Part shown: positions 40,771 through 48,884 of the stretch, one piece after another
How positions within the stretch are numbered: the first letter of the stretch is position 1
Layout: every line of letters begins with the position of its first letter
Assembly: GCA_020350785.1 (NCBI GenBank)
Contig: CP070722.1
Location: 2,532,913-2,587,797 of the forward strand
Source: Gemmatimonadota bacterium
Lineage (GTDB): Bacteria > Gemmatimonadota > Gemmatimonadetes > Palauibacterales > KS3-K002
DNA length: 54,885 nt
Direction: 5' to 3'
Translations under genes and position numbers: made by a program
Notes under the pieces: model-generated
What the model was told of the DNA's origin: nothing
The model's input: the letters and a program-made list of their open reading frames with translations, nothing else
The model's database searches: none

Positions 40771-41643
40771 TCAGCCTGCTGCGACATGCTCTCTCACGAA
40801 CCGGACCAAGCGCTCAAAATAGGCCCGCCCCCCCACGAGTAACGTGTCGTTATGCCCGGCCCCGCGTAACACGTACCACTCTCTGGGCTCCGGACTGGCC
40901 TCGTACAACCGCTGGCCCATCCGCACCGGAACGATCGCGTCGATATCGCCGTGGATATACATCACCGGCGCCCGCAGCTTCGGCACCTTGGACAACGAGT
41001 CGAACTCGTGCGTCAATCGCCGGAATAGCGCTCCCGGCAGCCAGCCGTAATGAATCCGCGCAAGCTCCTGCGCCGAGGTGAACGCCGATTCGACGATCAG
41101 CGCGCCACACGTCTGCTGCGTCGCCAGCTCGATCGCCACGGTAGAGCCCAGCGAGCGACCGAACAGCACGAGGCGCGACGGATCCACGCCTCGTGCCTCA
41201 GTCAGGTGACGATAGGCTAGCAGAGCATCGTCATATAGCGCCCGTTCCGACGGCTGCCCCTCGCTTTTGCCATAGCCCCTGTAGTCCATGATCAGCACGT
41301 TGAAGCCGGATTCCACCAGGAGCTGCACGTTGTCGAGGCGATCGTAGAGGTTACCGGCATTGCCGTGGAAGAAGAGCAGATCGGCGAACGCGTCCGGGGC
41401 GCCGGCGTAGATGCCGTGCACCCGCGGCCCGTCATCCGTCTGCAGCCAAACTTCCTCGACCACGCCGGTGCCTGGGATGCTCGGAGTCGCCGCGTCGGCA
41501 CGCACCCGCGTGGGAAAGTAGATGAGCTGCCGTTCCAGTGATTCGAGCATCAATCTGCCACCTGCCCAGAAGAGTATGGCGGCGACCGCGAGGCCGGCCG
41601 CGACGTATGCAAGCTTCCGCAATGCAACACCAGAGAGCTGCAT
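40771..41643 (-). CDS. Membrane-anchored alpha/beta hydrolase (BEM46-like)
   Basis: A 290-residue protein with an N-terminal membrane helix (LAYVAAGLAVAAILFWAGGRLML) and an alpha/beta hydrolase domain. The catalytic triad is Ser in LFGRSLGSTVAIELA, Asp in MYIHGDIDAIVP and His in RGAGHNDTL. The oxyanion region is LLFFHGNAGNLYD and the fold motif IMDYRGYGKSEGQPSE fits the BEM46/ABHD13-17 group, whose substrates (esters, thioesters) are mostly unknown. The domain would face the periplasm if the anchor is N-in. AAGGA lies nine bases upstream of the ATG. rpiA follows at 50 bp. Confidence 0.85.
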   Translation of the reverse strand: MQLSGVALRKLAYVAAGLAVAAILFWAGGRLMLESLERQLIYFPTRVRADAATPSIPGTGVVEEVWLQTDDGPRVHGIYAGAPDAFADLLFFHGNAGNLYDRLDNVQLLVESGFNVLIMDYRGYGKSEGQPSERALYDDALLAYRHLTEARGVDPSRLVLFGRSLGSTVAIELATQQTCGALIVESAFTSAQELARIHYGWLPGALFRRLTHEFDSLSKVPKLRAPVMYIHGDIDAIVPVRMGQRLYEASPEPREWYVLRGAGHNDTLLVGGRAYFERLVRFVREHVAAG

Positions 41644-42180
41644 CGACGGTATTCCTTCCGTCTGGCTTCGCGGACCGTATGTGCCCGGCCCGGCCCTGCT
41701 GCCATCCAGGGCCGTTCACTTGGAAATACCCGAAAGGAAAACTCTTATCCCAACAGATCGCCATTCTAGAATGAAGACCGCAGCGACGCCAGCGAGACGC
41801 GGCGCACCGAACTGGCGGCGCCGCCTGCCCAACGCGATCCGCGGAGGCGATCGACCCACACGACCGCGAGTGTCACTGCGACACTAATCCGCGCGTCAGA
41901 GGCACACGGAGAGCCCTTAGTCATCCGCCAGAGGGCGGGTGGGGAACCAGCAATTACCTGGCCTTCGGGTCACTCGGCACCGGCACGCCAGGTGCAACCT
42001 CTGGAAGATGAGCATCCGCTCACGACTGGAGAGCCGCGACTGCGCCTTCGGCGGAGCCGCCCGAACAACGGACGACAGAGCCGGAACTGATCCGGGGGGC
42101 GGCGGACTTCAGCGGGGCCATCCAACCGCTTGGCGCCCCAGGTCACCGTCCCCACCGGCAGCAACACGGGAGGACGGATC
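41644..42180. other. Intergenic region between the hydrolase and the GWxTD gene
   Basis: 537 bp without a convincing gene; short open frames here have unlikely composition and no ribosome binding sites. It must hold the promoter of the divergent pair. The only symmetry I noted is a 12-bp palindrome CATTCTAGAATG at 41762-41773 and a GC-rich hairpin CCGCC-AGAG-GGCGG at about 41929. Neither is compelling. Confidence 0.4.
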
Positions 42181-44400
42181 ATGAATCGGCCACTCTTCTC
42201 TCTGGTTACTCTGCTCGCCTTGGCCTCATCCACAGCGCAAGCACAGGAGGCCGCAGCACGCCAGCACATCGCCGCAGGACTGACTCTGGCGGCCGCCGGC
42301 GACACCCTCGCGGCCGTGGCCGAGTTACAGAAAGCGGTCAAGGCAGCACCCAAGTCTTGCGAGACCCAGTATCAGCTGGGGCGGCTTCTCGCCCGCAGCG
42401 CCAGCACGCTCGAGAAGAATTTCAAGGGCCGACTGGATGCGGAAAGGGCCCTCCGCCGCGCCCTCGAATGCGATTTTGAGAACCCCTACGACCTGGCGGA
42501 GCTCGGCCTGCTGCTCCTCAAGCAGAACAAGAAGATCGACGCGCGCCGGTTTCTGAACCGCTCACTCGGAATGGCGGACGAGCAGGAGATCGACGACCCG
42601 CTCCTGCTCGCCGACATCCACTTCGGGCTGGGGCTGGTCAGCGAGCGACTCTATGAGGACTTTCGAGACCGCGTGATGATACGGTCACAGGCGCTAACGC
42701 TGACCGAGACCCTGCAACGGTGGCCATCCCTCGATTCCTACATCGATGCGCCGCTGGGCAGTGCACAGTTCCAAGGCCCCTGGTTCCATCGTTATGTCGA
42801 GAGCGTCACCGAGGCAGCAATGCCGATCGAAGGCTTCGGCGATGACGAGCTGGCCGGCCTGGCCGAGCACTACCGCGCCGCACTCCGCTACAATCCCACG
42901 CATCTGGAGGCGGCCCGGCGGGCGCTCGCCCACCTGCTGGAGACCAACCAGCTCGGCGAGTACATGACCATCGCCGAACGCCTGGTCGAAGCTTATCCCG
43001 ATCGCGCCGACGGATACCTGTACCTCGGGCTCGGCCTGCACGCTCGAGGCCAGGAAGAACTGGCGGGTTCCGCCTTTGCCAAGGCGCTGGCGCGCCTGCC
43101 CGCCGCCGAGCGGGCGGCTTTTCAGAACATCACGCCGGTTCTGCAGCCGCGCCTCGCCAAGGGCTACTCGAAGCTCGACGATACGGCCCAGGCGCAATTC
43201 CGAGGCTACTACTGGCGAGTGACCGACCCGCTGCTGATCACCGAAGCGAACGAGCGCCAGCTCGAGCACTGGGCCCGGGTGGCCTACGTCGACCTCCGCT
43301 TCACCGAGCCTGCAACGGGCCTGCGCGGCTGGGAGACTGATCGCGGTGTGACCTTCATCCGCTACGGCCAGCCCGACGCCATCGTGAGCGACGGACGGAC
43401 GATCCTCTGGTACTACGAGAGCGGTGGAGAGATGGCATTCCACTTCGAACGGAGGCGGGGCTACATCAAGACACGCTTTGCCTGGTCCTACGGCAAGTGG
43501 ATCGCCGATCAGAACTACCATATTCAGTCTGCACTCTACGACAACATTCCCGCGATCCGGCTCCTGTTGCATATGCCGGTACAGATCGCGCGATTCCGTG
43601 GTGCCGACCCCGGCGAGCTGGCCGTAGAAGTCTATTACGAGATACCCTTCGAGTCTCTTGCGGACGGCACTGACGCCGGGTCCACCAATGTTCAGAGAGG
43701 GATCTTCTTGCTCGCCTCTGACGGACAACAGGTCGTACGCGAGGTGCGCAGCGAGGCCCTGGAGTACGCGGACGCGTCCAGCCGCAACCCACTGCGTTGT
43801 TGGCGGCTATTGCTGTCGGCAGCCGCCAGCTTCTATGTCGTGGTCGAAGCTCGCGATACCCTCTCGAGGGTCGCCGCGGTCGCACGGGAGAAGGTCACGG
43901 CGACACCCTTCCCGGAAGACTCGCTGAGCGTCAGCGATATCCTGGTCGCGGAGCGACTGAGACGGTTGGCGGAGGTTCCACTGTCCCGAGCCGATTTCGA
44001 CATTGTGGGAAACCCATCCCTCGAGTTCGCGCCCCGGCAGCCCATCTACGTCTACTACGAGCTCTACGGTCTGCAGCCTGATGAGGAGGGCTTCGCCAGC
44101 TACGACGTGTCGCTCTCCGTCAAGGTCAAGTCGCTGGACCGCGGAGCGGGAAACCCGCTGGCGATACTCGGGGCGCTGGCCGACGCCTGGGGCTTCAGCG
44201 TTGTCGGCGACGACCGTCTCGAGCTGCAGTTCAGCCGCCAGCTCGACATGAGCCGGCGCGACCGGGCGACCGAGTATCACAGACTGGAGCTGGAGCAGGC
44301 ACCGGCCGGGGAATACGAGATCACTTTGAAGATTTGGGGCCGCGCCTCTCAGCGGCTGGCGACCCGAGAACAAGTCTTCACGGTCGTAAGAGACGACTGA
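42181..44400 (+). CDS. GWxTD domain protein with TPR-like N-terminal half
   Basis: A 739-residue exported protein with a signal peptide (MNRPLFSLVTLLALASSTAQAQ). The N-terminal half is built of helical TPR-like repeats (GDTLAAVAELQKAVKAAPKSCETQYQLG, EHYRAALRYNPTHLEAARRAL, YLGLGLHARGQEELAGSAFAKAL). The GWxTD motif occurs at about 384-388 as GLRGWETDRGVTFIRYGQPD, within the domain of that name found mostly in Gemmatimonadota, Acidobacteriota and relatives. The C-terminal half is beta-rich with EITLKIWGRASQRL at the end. The family's function is unknown. The ATG follows GGGAGGACGG. Confidence 0.9.
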   Translation: MNRPLFSLVTLLALASSTAQAQEAAARQHIAAGLTLAAAGDTLAAVAELQKAVKAAPKSCETQYQLGRLLARSASTLEKNFKGRLDAERALRRALECDFENPYDLAELGLLLLKQNKKIDARRFLNRSLGMADEQEIDDPLLLADIHFGLGLVSERLYEDFRDRVMIRSQALTLTETLQRWPSLDSYIDAPLGSAQFQGPWFHRYVESVTEAAMPIEGFGDDELAGLAEHYRAALRYNPTHLEAARRALAHLLETNQLGEYMTIAERLVEAYPDRADGYLYLGLGLHARGQEELAGSAFAKALARLPAAERAAFQNITPVLQPRLAKGYSKLDDTAQAQFRGYYWRVTDPLLITEANERQLEHWARVAYVDLRFTEPATGLRGWETDRGVTFIRYGQPDAIVSDGRTILWYYESGGEMAFHFERRRGYIKTRFAWSYGKWIADQNYHIQSALYDNIPAIRLLLHMPVQIARFRGADPGELAVEVYYEIPFESLADGTDAGSTNVQRGIFLLASDGQQVVREVRSEALEYADASSRNPLRCWRLLLSAAASFYVVVEARDTLSRVAAVAREKVTATPFPEDSLSVSDILVAERLRRLAEVPLSRADFDIVGNPSLEFAPRQPIYVYYELYGLQPDEEGFASYDVSLSVKVKSLDRGAGNPLAILGALADAWGFSVVGDDRLELQFSRQLDMSRRDRATEYHRLELEQAPAGEYEITLKIWGRASQRLATREQVFTVVRDD

Positions 44401-44412
44401 GAGATGCGATCT

Positions 44413-44451
44413 GGCCACTCAATCGAGCCGTCAGGTTTGTATTGAGTGGCC
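44413..44451 (+). terminator. Hairpin after the GWxTD gene
   Basis: GGCCACTCAAT (44413-44423) and ATTGAGTGGCC (44441-44451) form a perfect 11-bp inverted repeat around a 17-base loop, just 13 bases after the GWxTD stop. There is no T-run. It probably terminates or protects the GWxTD transcript and separates it from the next operon. Confidence 0.55.
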
Positions 44452-44666
44452 CACGATCACAGCTTCGGATCCGCCGTTTGAGGTCGGGCGTGCCGGCGCG
44501 CTGGATACGGCCCTGTTAGCGATAGTCTGCCGCCGGCCACCGGACACGCCCGGTCCCGGCCTCGATCGACTCGCTGCCCCCTCTCCCTCCACCGCTTGCC
44601 CACCGCGACCGGTAGCCACACAATACGCGGACTCGTCAACGGATCTTCAAAGGGGATATCAGCCGC

Positions 44667-45866
44667 TTGATAACCGATCCACTGGCCATCGCCGCGCTCA
44701 TCGCCGGGATCACCGCCCTGGCTTTCTGGCTCGATCACCGCTTCGAGCTGATGTCAAAGATCGGCGCCTCGCTGATGGTCATCATCCTCGGGGCCATCCT
44801 ATCCAACACCGGACTCGTTCCCCAAGAATCGCCGGTCTATCGCGGCATCGAGGGGCCGGTCACCTCGCTGGCTATCGTCTACCTGCTGCTGGGGGTGCGT
44901 CTGGCCGATCTGCGCGAGACGGGCCCGGCCATGCTCGGCCTCTTCCTCCTGGCGTCCACTGGCACGGCCCTCGGGGCCCTAGCCGGGGCAGCCTTCTTCG
45001 CTGATAGTCTTGGATCGGATACCTGGAAGCTGGCCGGGGCGTTCACCGGCACCTATACGGGTGGCAGCCTCAACTTCGCGGCCGTCGGCCGCGGCCTCGA
45101 CCTGCCGGCGTCCACCTTCGCCGCCGCCTCCGCCGCCGACGCCGTGACCACCGCTCTCTGGATGGGGTTCATCCTGATGAGCCCCATTATTCTGGGCCGC
45201 TGGATCGGATCACCCGCGCCCGCGGCCACTGGAGCGCTCGCCACGATCGCCGCCGACCCGCCGTCCGAACCCACCGAAACCCCGCCAGGGTCGAAGCGAG
45301 TTGGAGCCGAGAGCGAGCACCACCCCTACTGGAGCCCCGTCCCCATAGCCCTGTTCGACCTCGTGCTCCTGGCCGCCATCGGCATGGCGGTGCTCATCGC
45401 CGCCGGAGCCCTCGCTCGCTGGGTCGGTCTGTTCCCGGAGATCCTCTGGCTGACGACGATCGCGCTGGCGCTGGGCCAATGGCCGGCGGTCCGCAGGGTG
45501 CGCGGCTCCAGCCAGATCGGCAATCTGGGACTGCACCTCTTCTTCGGCGTGATCGGTATCAGATCGCTGCTCGCCGCCATGGTGGAGATCGGGCCGGCGG
45601 TATTCTTGTATACCCTCGTCGCCGTCGCCATTCATGGTATCTTTCTCTTCTCGCTCGGGAGAATTCTCAGGGCCTCCGTCCCCATGCTGGCCGTAGTCTC
45701 GCAGGCCGCCATCGGTGGTCCATCGACGGCGATGGCGGTGGCCGTCTCCCGCGGCTGGGCCTCGCTGATGCTGCCGGGTGTTGCGGTCGGTATTTTCGGC
45801 TACGCCCTTGGAAACTACGCCGGTTTCGGCATCGCCTATTTGGTACGCGCTATCGTTGGAGGTTGA
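44667..45866 (+). CDS. DUF819 family membrane protein
   Basis: A 399-residue polytopic membrane protein of the DUF819 family (PF05684-like), with about ten to twelve hydrophobic helices. Landmarks are SKIGASLMVIILGAILSNTGLVP, VTSLAIVYLLLGVRLADLRETGP, LAGAFTGTYTGGSLNFAAVGRGLDL and AADAVTTALWMG in the first half, and SQAAIGGPSTAMAVAVSRGW near the end. The inverted-repeat helical plan recalls gluconate/glutamate-type carriers, so transport is suspected; substrate unknown. The start is TTG 44667 with AAAGGGGA upstream. It is the first gene of a five-gene operon with an OPT transporter and an acylase. Confidence 0.85.
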   Translation: MITDPLAIAALIAGITALAFWLDHRFELMSKIGASLMVIILGAILSNTGLVPQESPVYRGIEGPVTSLAIVYLLLGVRLADLRETGPAMLGLFLLASTGTALGALAGAAFFADSLGSDTWKLAGAFTGTYTGGSLNFAAVGRGLDLPASTFAAASAADAVTTALWMGFILMSPIILGRWIGSPAPAATGALATIAADPPSEPTETPPGSKRVGAESEHHPYWSPVPIALFDLVLLAAIGMAVLIAAGALARWVGLFPEILWLTTIALALGQWPAVRRVRGSSQIGNLGLHLFFGVIGIRSLLAAMVEIGPAVFLYTLVAVAIHGIFLFSLGRILRASVPMLAVVSQAAIGGPSTAMAVAVSRGWASLMLPGVAVGIFGYALGNYAGFGIAYLVRAIVGG

Positions 45867-45867
45867 A

Positions 45868-46521
45868 GTGGAACAAGAGACGCAAGCCTCGCCGTTACCC
45901 CGCGCCCGAGTGGCCACCCGTCCCGGGGCGAGTGGGATCGCCGAGCACCGCAGGCGCCTTTATCAAAGGCACCTGCTAGTCTTCCTCGCGATCAACGGCG
46001 GCCTCGTCGCGCTGGACCTGTACACTGGGCCGGGATTGCAGTTCGCGCATTTCCTCGCCGTACCGTGGTTGCTCATTTTTCTCTTGCACACCACCGGCCT
46101 GAAGTCGCGCGGTTATTCGTTTGGAGAGCTGCTCATACCACCGCGTGTCCGGCCGGTTCAGGAAGTCTACACCACGCCGCTCGACTACGAGCTGGTTCGT
46201 TCCCGGCAGTTGCGCGACGGCATCGTCAACGCCGCAGCCGCCGCACATGCTCGCGATGCCGAGTTCGCTCAGAAAGCGGAGGCCGCAGCCGACTCGCTCG
46301 TTCGCGAGCTGGAGCAGCTCGTGGCGAAGGCTCGCTCGACGAAGTATCGCGACCAGGAGACCCCGGAAAAGCTGGTGCCCGAGACGCAATCGGCCCTGGA
46401 CACTCTTTACAAGCTACACGATGCCCTGATCAGGGTATCGGTACTGGAGGAATCACCGATCGAGGCCGCCGTAGGCGCCGTCGAGGAGCGTGTCGAGACT
46501 ATCCGTAAACTGGCCCGTTAA
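45868..46521 (+). CDS. 2TM-domain protein with coiled coil
   Basis: A 217-residue protein. The start is GTG 45868 with a perfect GGAGG five bases upstream, two bases after the DUF819 stop. Residues about 35-80 (RHLLVFLAINGGLVALDLYTG, FAHFLAVPWLLIFLLHTTG) match the small 2TM domain (PF13239-like) seen on signalling proteins. The C-terminal 110 residues are helical and charged (ELVRSRQLRDGIVNAAAAAHARD, SLVRELEQLVAKARS), likely a cytoplasmic coiled coil. There is no enzymatic motif. In context it may be a regulatory or structural partner of the transporters on either side. Confidence 0.75.
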   Translation: MEQETQASPLPRARVATRPGASGIAEHRRRLYQRHLLVFLAINGGLVALDLYTGPGLQFAHFLAVPWLLIFLLHTTGLKSRGYSFGELLIPPRVRPVQEVYTTPLDYELVRSRQLRDGIVNAAAAAHARDAEFAQKAEAAADSLVRELEQLVAKARSTKYRDQETPEKLVPETQSALDTLYKLHDALIRVSVLEESPIEAAVGAVEERVETIRKLAR

Positions 46522-46536
46522 GCGGAGGACAGAGAC

Positions 46537-48270
46537 TTGGAGCAGACTTACACTAAGAACCTGAGAGTCATCCGACGTGGAACCTACCCGGAATTCACCT
46601 GGGCAGGCGTGCTGGTCGGCTACGCGATCGGAGCCCTCATCGCCGTCAGCATCGGCTATCTCAGCCTGAAGCTCGGATTCTCCATCGAAGGGTCCGAATT
46701 GGCGGCGATCCTGGGCTTCGGTGTCCTCCGTGGCCTCATGCGCCGCTACAGCATCATCGAGAACAACATCAACCAGACCGTTGCCAGCGCCGTCAACGGC
46801 GCCTCGGCAGGTATGATGTTCTCCGTACCGGCCATATTCATTCTCGGCATTACCGACTTCAACAAGCCGCTCCTGGTCCTCGGCTGCATCGCCGGCGGTA
46901 TTCTCGGCATCGCTTTCATCATCCCTCTGCGCAAGCAGATGATCGACTTCAATCGCCTGGCCTTTCCGGGCGGCATCGCCACGGCAGCGGTTCTCAAGTC
47001 ACCCGGCGCCGGCATCCGAAAGGCGTGGCTGCTTCTGGGCGGCGCGGTGTTGAGCGGGGTCGTCCACTTCATCAGCCTCAGCACCGGCTTCGAGGACTTC
47101 GCCCTCGGCGAGCTGATCGGGATGCCCGAGTACATGAATGGGATCTGGTATGTTTCGCTCTTGACCGTGGGCGTCGCCTTCCTCGCGGGTAAAGGCGGGT
47201 TCTTCTTCATCGTCGGCGGCTACGTCTGCTACTGGATTCTTGCACCCATCATGTCCGCTTCCGGCCTCTTGCCCGACGCTGCCACCCTGAGCGCCGCCGG
47301 GCAGAGCATGCCAACCTATCTGAGGCTCAACCTCTTTCGGCCTGTGGGCATCGGGATGCTGGTCGGCGGCGCCCTCACCGGTATCGCCCTCGCCCTGCCC
47401 CTGGTGCTGAGCGCCATTCGCAGCATGCGCGACGCCGCTCGCACCAAGACGGCCCTTTCCCTGGACGAGATGCCCATCCAGCTCCTTTACATCGGCGTCG
47501 GCGGCGCCTTCGTCCTGCTGGCGATCATCTCATTCCTCTCCGTCACCGAGCTGGGCCTGGCGCGCGGCCTCGCCATGGCGGTCCTGGGCACCCTCTGGAT
47601 ATGGGTCGCGGGGGTCGTCCTCTCCGAGTGCATCGGACGCACCAACTGGTCACCGCTCTCCGGGATGACCTTGATCGGCGTCACCATCCTAATCTTCGTG
47701 GCCAGCGGGATCGGCGACCGCGCCACTATCATCGCCAGCATCACCGTGGGCGCCGCGATGTGCGTGGCCATGGCCCAGGCCACCGACCTGATGCTCGATC
47801 TGAAGGCCGGCTACCTGGTGGGCGCCACACCTCGCAAGCAGCAGATCGGTCAGTTTCTGGGCAGTTGGATCGGCCCCATCGTGATCATCTTCCTGATCGT
47901 CGTCCTGCACCAGGCGTATGGGATGGGCTCCGATCGCCTGCCCGCGCCCCAGGGACAGGCGCTGGCCAGCGTGATCCAGGGCATCCTGGGCGGCGATGTC
48001 CCCATGGATAAGTACTTGAGCGGCGCCGGCCTGGGCGCGTTGCTCAGCGCCAGCGGTATCGGCGGCCTCGGCGTGCTCGTCGGCCTCGGTTTCTATCTAC
48101 CTTTCAACATCGTTCTCACTTACACGATCGGCACGATCTTGCGCTTGCTCAGCGACTGGAAGCTCGGTCACGCTTTCAGCGACGATGTAGGTATCCCATT
48201 CGCCGCCGGACTGATCGTCGGCGAGGCGCTGATCGGCGTCACCTATTCTCTGTTTATCGTCTTCGGCTGA
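46537..48270 (+). CDS. OPT family oligopeptide transporter
   Basis: A 577-residue polytopic membrane protein of the oligopeptide transporter (OPT) family, proton-coupled importers of peptides or metal-chelate complexes. Features include GYLSLKLGFSIEGSELAAILGFGVLRGL near the N-terminus, NNINQTVASAVNGASAGMMFSVPAIFILG, FPGGIATAAVLKS, and KGGFFFIVGGYVCYWILAPI in the middle, with GLIVGEALIGVTYS at the end. About 14-16 hydrophobic segments are evident. Start is TTG 46537 with GGAGG eight bases upstream. It probably moves peptides or related compounds; the family's bacterial members are often uncharacterised. It lies between two small membrane proteins in the same operon. Confidence 0.88.
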   Translation: MEQTYTKNLRVIRRGTYPEFTWAGVLVGYAIGALIAVSIGYLSLKLGFSIEGSELAAILGFGVLRGLMRRYSIIENNINQTVASAVNGASAGMMFSVPAIFILGITDFNKPLLVLGCIAGGILGIAFIIPLRKQMIDFNRLAFPGGIATAAVLKSPGAGIRKAWLLLGGAVLSGVVHFISLSTGFEDFALGELIGMPEYMNGIWYVSLLTVGVAFLAGKGGFFFIVGGYVCYWILAPIMSASGLLPDAATLSAAGQSMPTYLRLNLFRPVGIGMLVGGALTGIALALPLVLSAIRSMRDAARTKTALSLDEMPIQLLYIGVGGAFVLLAIISFLSVTELGLARGLAMAVLGTLWIWVAGVVLSECIGRTNWSPLSGMTLIGVTILIFVASGIGDRATIIASITVGAAMCVAMAQATDLMLDLKAGYLVGATPRKQQIGQFLGSWIGPIVIIFLIVVLHQAYGMGSDRLPAPQGQALASVIQGILGGDVPMDKYLSGAGLGALLSASGIGGLGVLVGLGFYLPFNIVLTYTIGTILRLLSDWKLGHAFSDDVGIPFAAGLIVGEALIGVTYSLFIVFG

Positions 48271-48288
48271 GACGCGGGAGCAATGGTA

Positions 48289-48840
48289 ATGAAAGGACTC
48301 GGATACTTCTTGATCACCGTCGGCTTCCTCGCCGGAGCCTTCCTCGCCGTCCGCCAGGTCGAGGGCGTCGAAGTGGCACCCTTCGTAGGAGCGCTGTTCG
48401 TCGGCGTCGTCGGAATCGTTCTCGTCCGCTCCGCACAACGACAGGCCGCTCGCGACCAGGTGACCCTCACCGCCAACATCCAGAGCATCGAGGACAGCCT
48501 CTCCCAGGTGGCCAAGGACGCGGACCGGCTCTGGCACGAGCGTGATGCGATCGATGTCTACGACCTGCGACATGAGATCGACCGCACCTTCCGCGACCAT
48601 CTCAATACGTTCGTCGACGCGCGTGAGAGCATCGCTCACACCTATGGCCTCAAAGCCTACTCGAACGTGATGAGCCAGTTTGCCGCGGGCGAACGCTACC
48701 TCAACCGCGTCTGGTCGGCTTCCACAGACGGCTACATCGACGAAGCCCACTCCTATCTGGAGCGAGCGCGCGACCAGTTCGCGCTGGCGCTGGACGAGTT
48801 CCGTGCCCTGAAATCCGGCGGTGCCGCCAGGAACTCTTGA
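48289..48840 (+). CDS. Small membrane protein with helical tail
   Basis: A 183-residue protein with two hydrophobic helices at the N-terminus (LGYFLITVGFLAGAFLAV and APFVGALFVGVVGIVLV) and a long charged helical tail (DQVTLTANIQSIEDSLSQVAKD, ADRLWHERDAIDVYDLRHEID, GYIDEAHSYLERARDQFALALDEF). I use ATG 48289, whose spacing to GGGAG is eight bases; ATG 48283 is too close. It resembles the preceding 2TM protein in layout but I see no sequence match. It probably acts as a scaffold or accessory to the OPT transporter. Unknown family. Confidence 0.7.
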   Translation: MKGLGYFLITVGFLAGAFLAVRQVEGVEVAPFVGALFVGVVGIVLVRSAQRQAARDQVTLTANIQSIEDSLSQVAKDADRLWHERDAIDVYDLRHEIDRTFRDHLNTFVDARESIAHTYGLKAYSNVMSQFAAGERYLNRVWSASTDGYIDEAHSYLERARDQFALALDEFRALKSGGAARNS

Positions 48841-48884
48841 AGGCCGGCGCGCTGCTGAGCCGCCGCACGAAAGGAGACCGAGAG

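Noticed and set aside
41762..41773. 12-bp palindrome CATTCTAGAATG as an operator
   Set aside because: About a dozen 12-bp palindromes are expected by chance in 55 kb; there is no second copy or context.
41939..42184. Short open frame before the GWxTD gene
   Set aside because: No ribosome binding site, unlikely residue composition, and it overlaps the strong start of the GWxTD gene.
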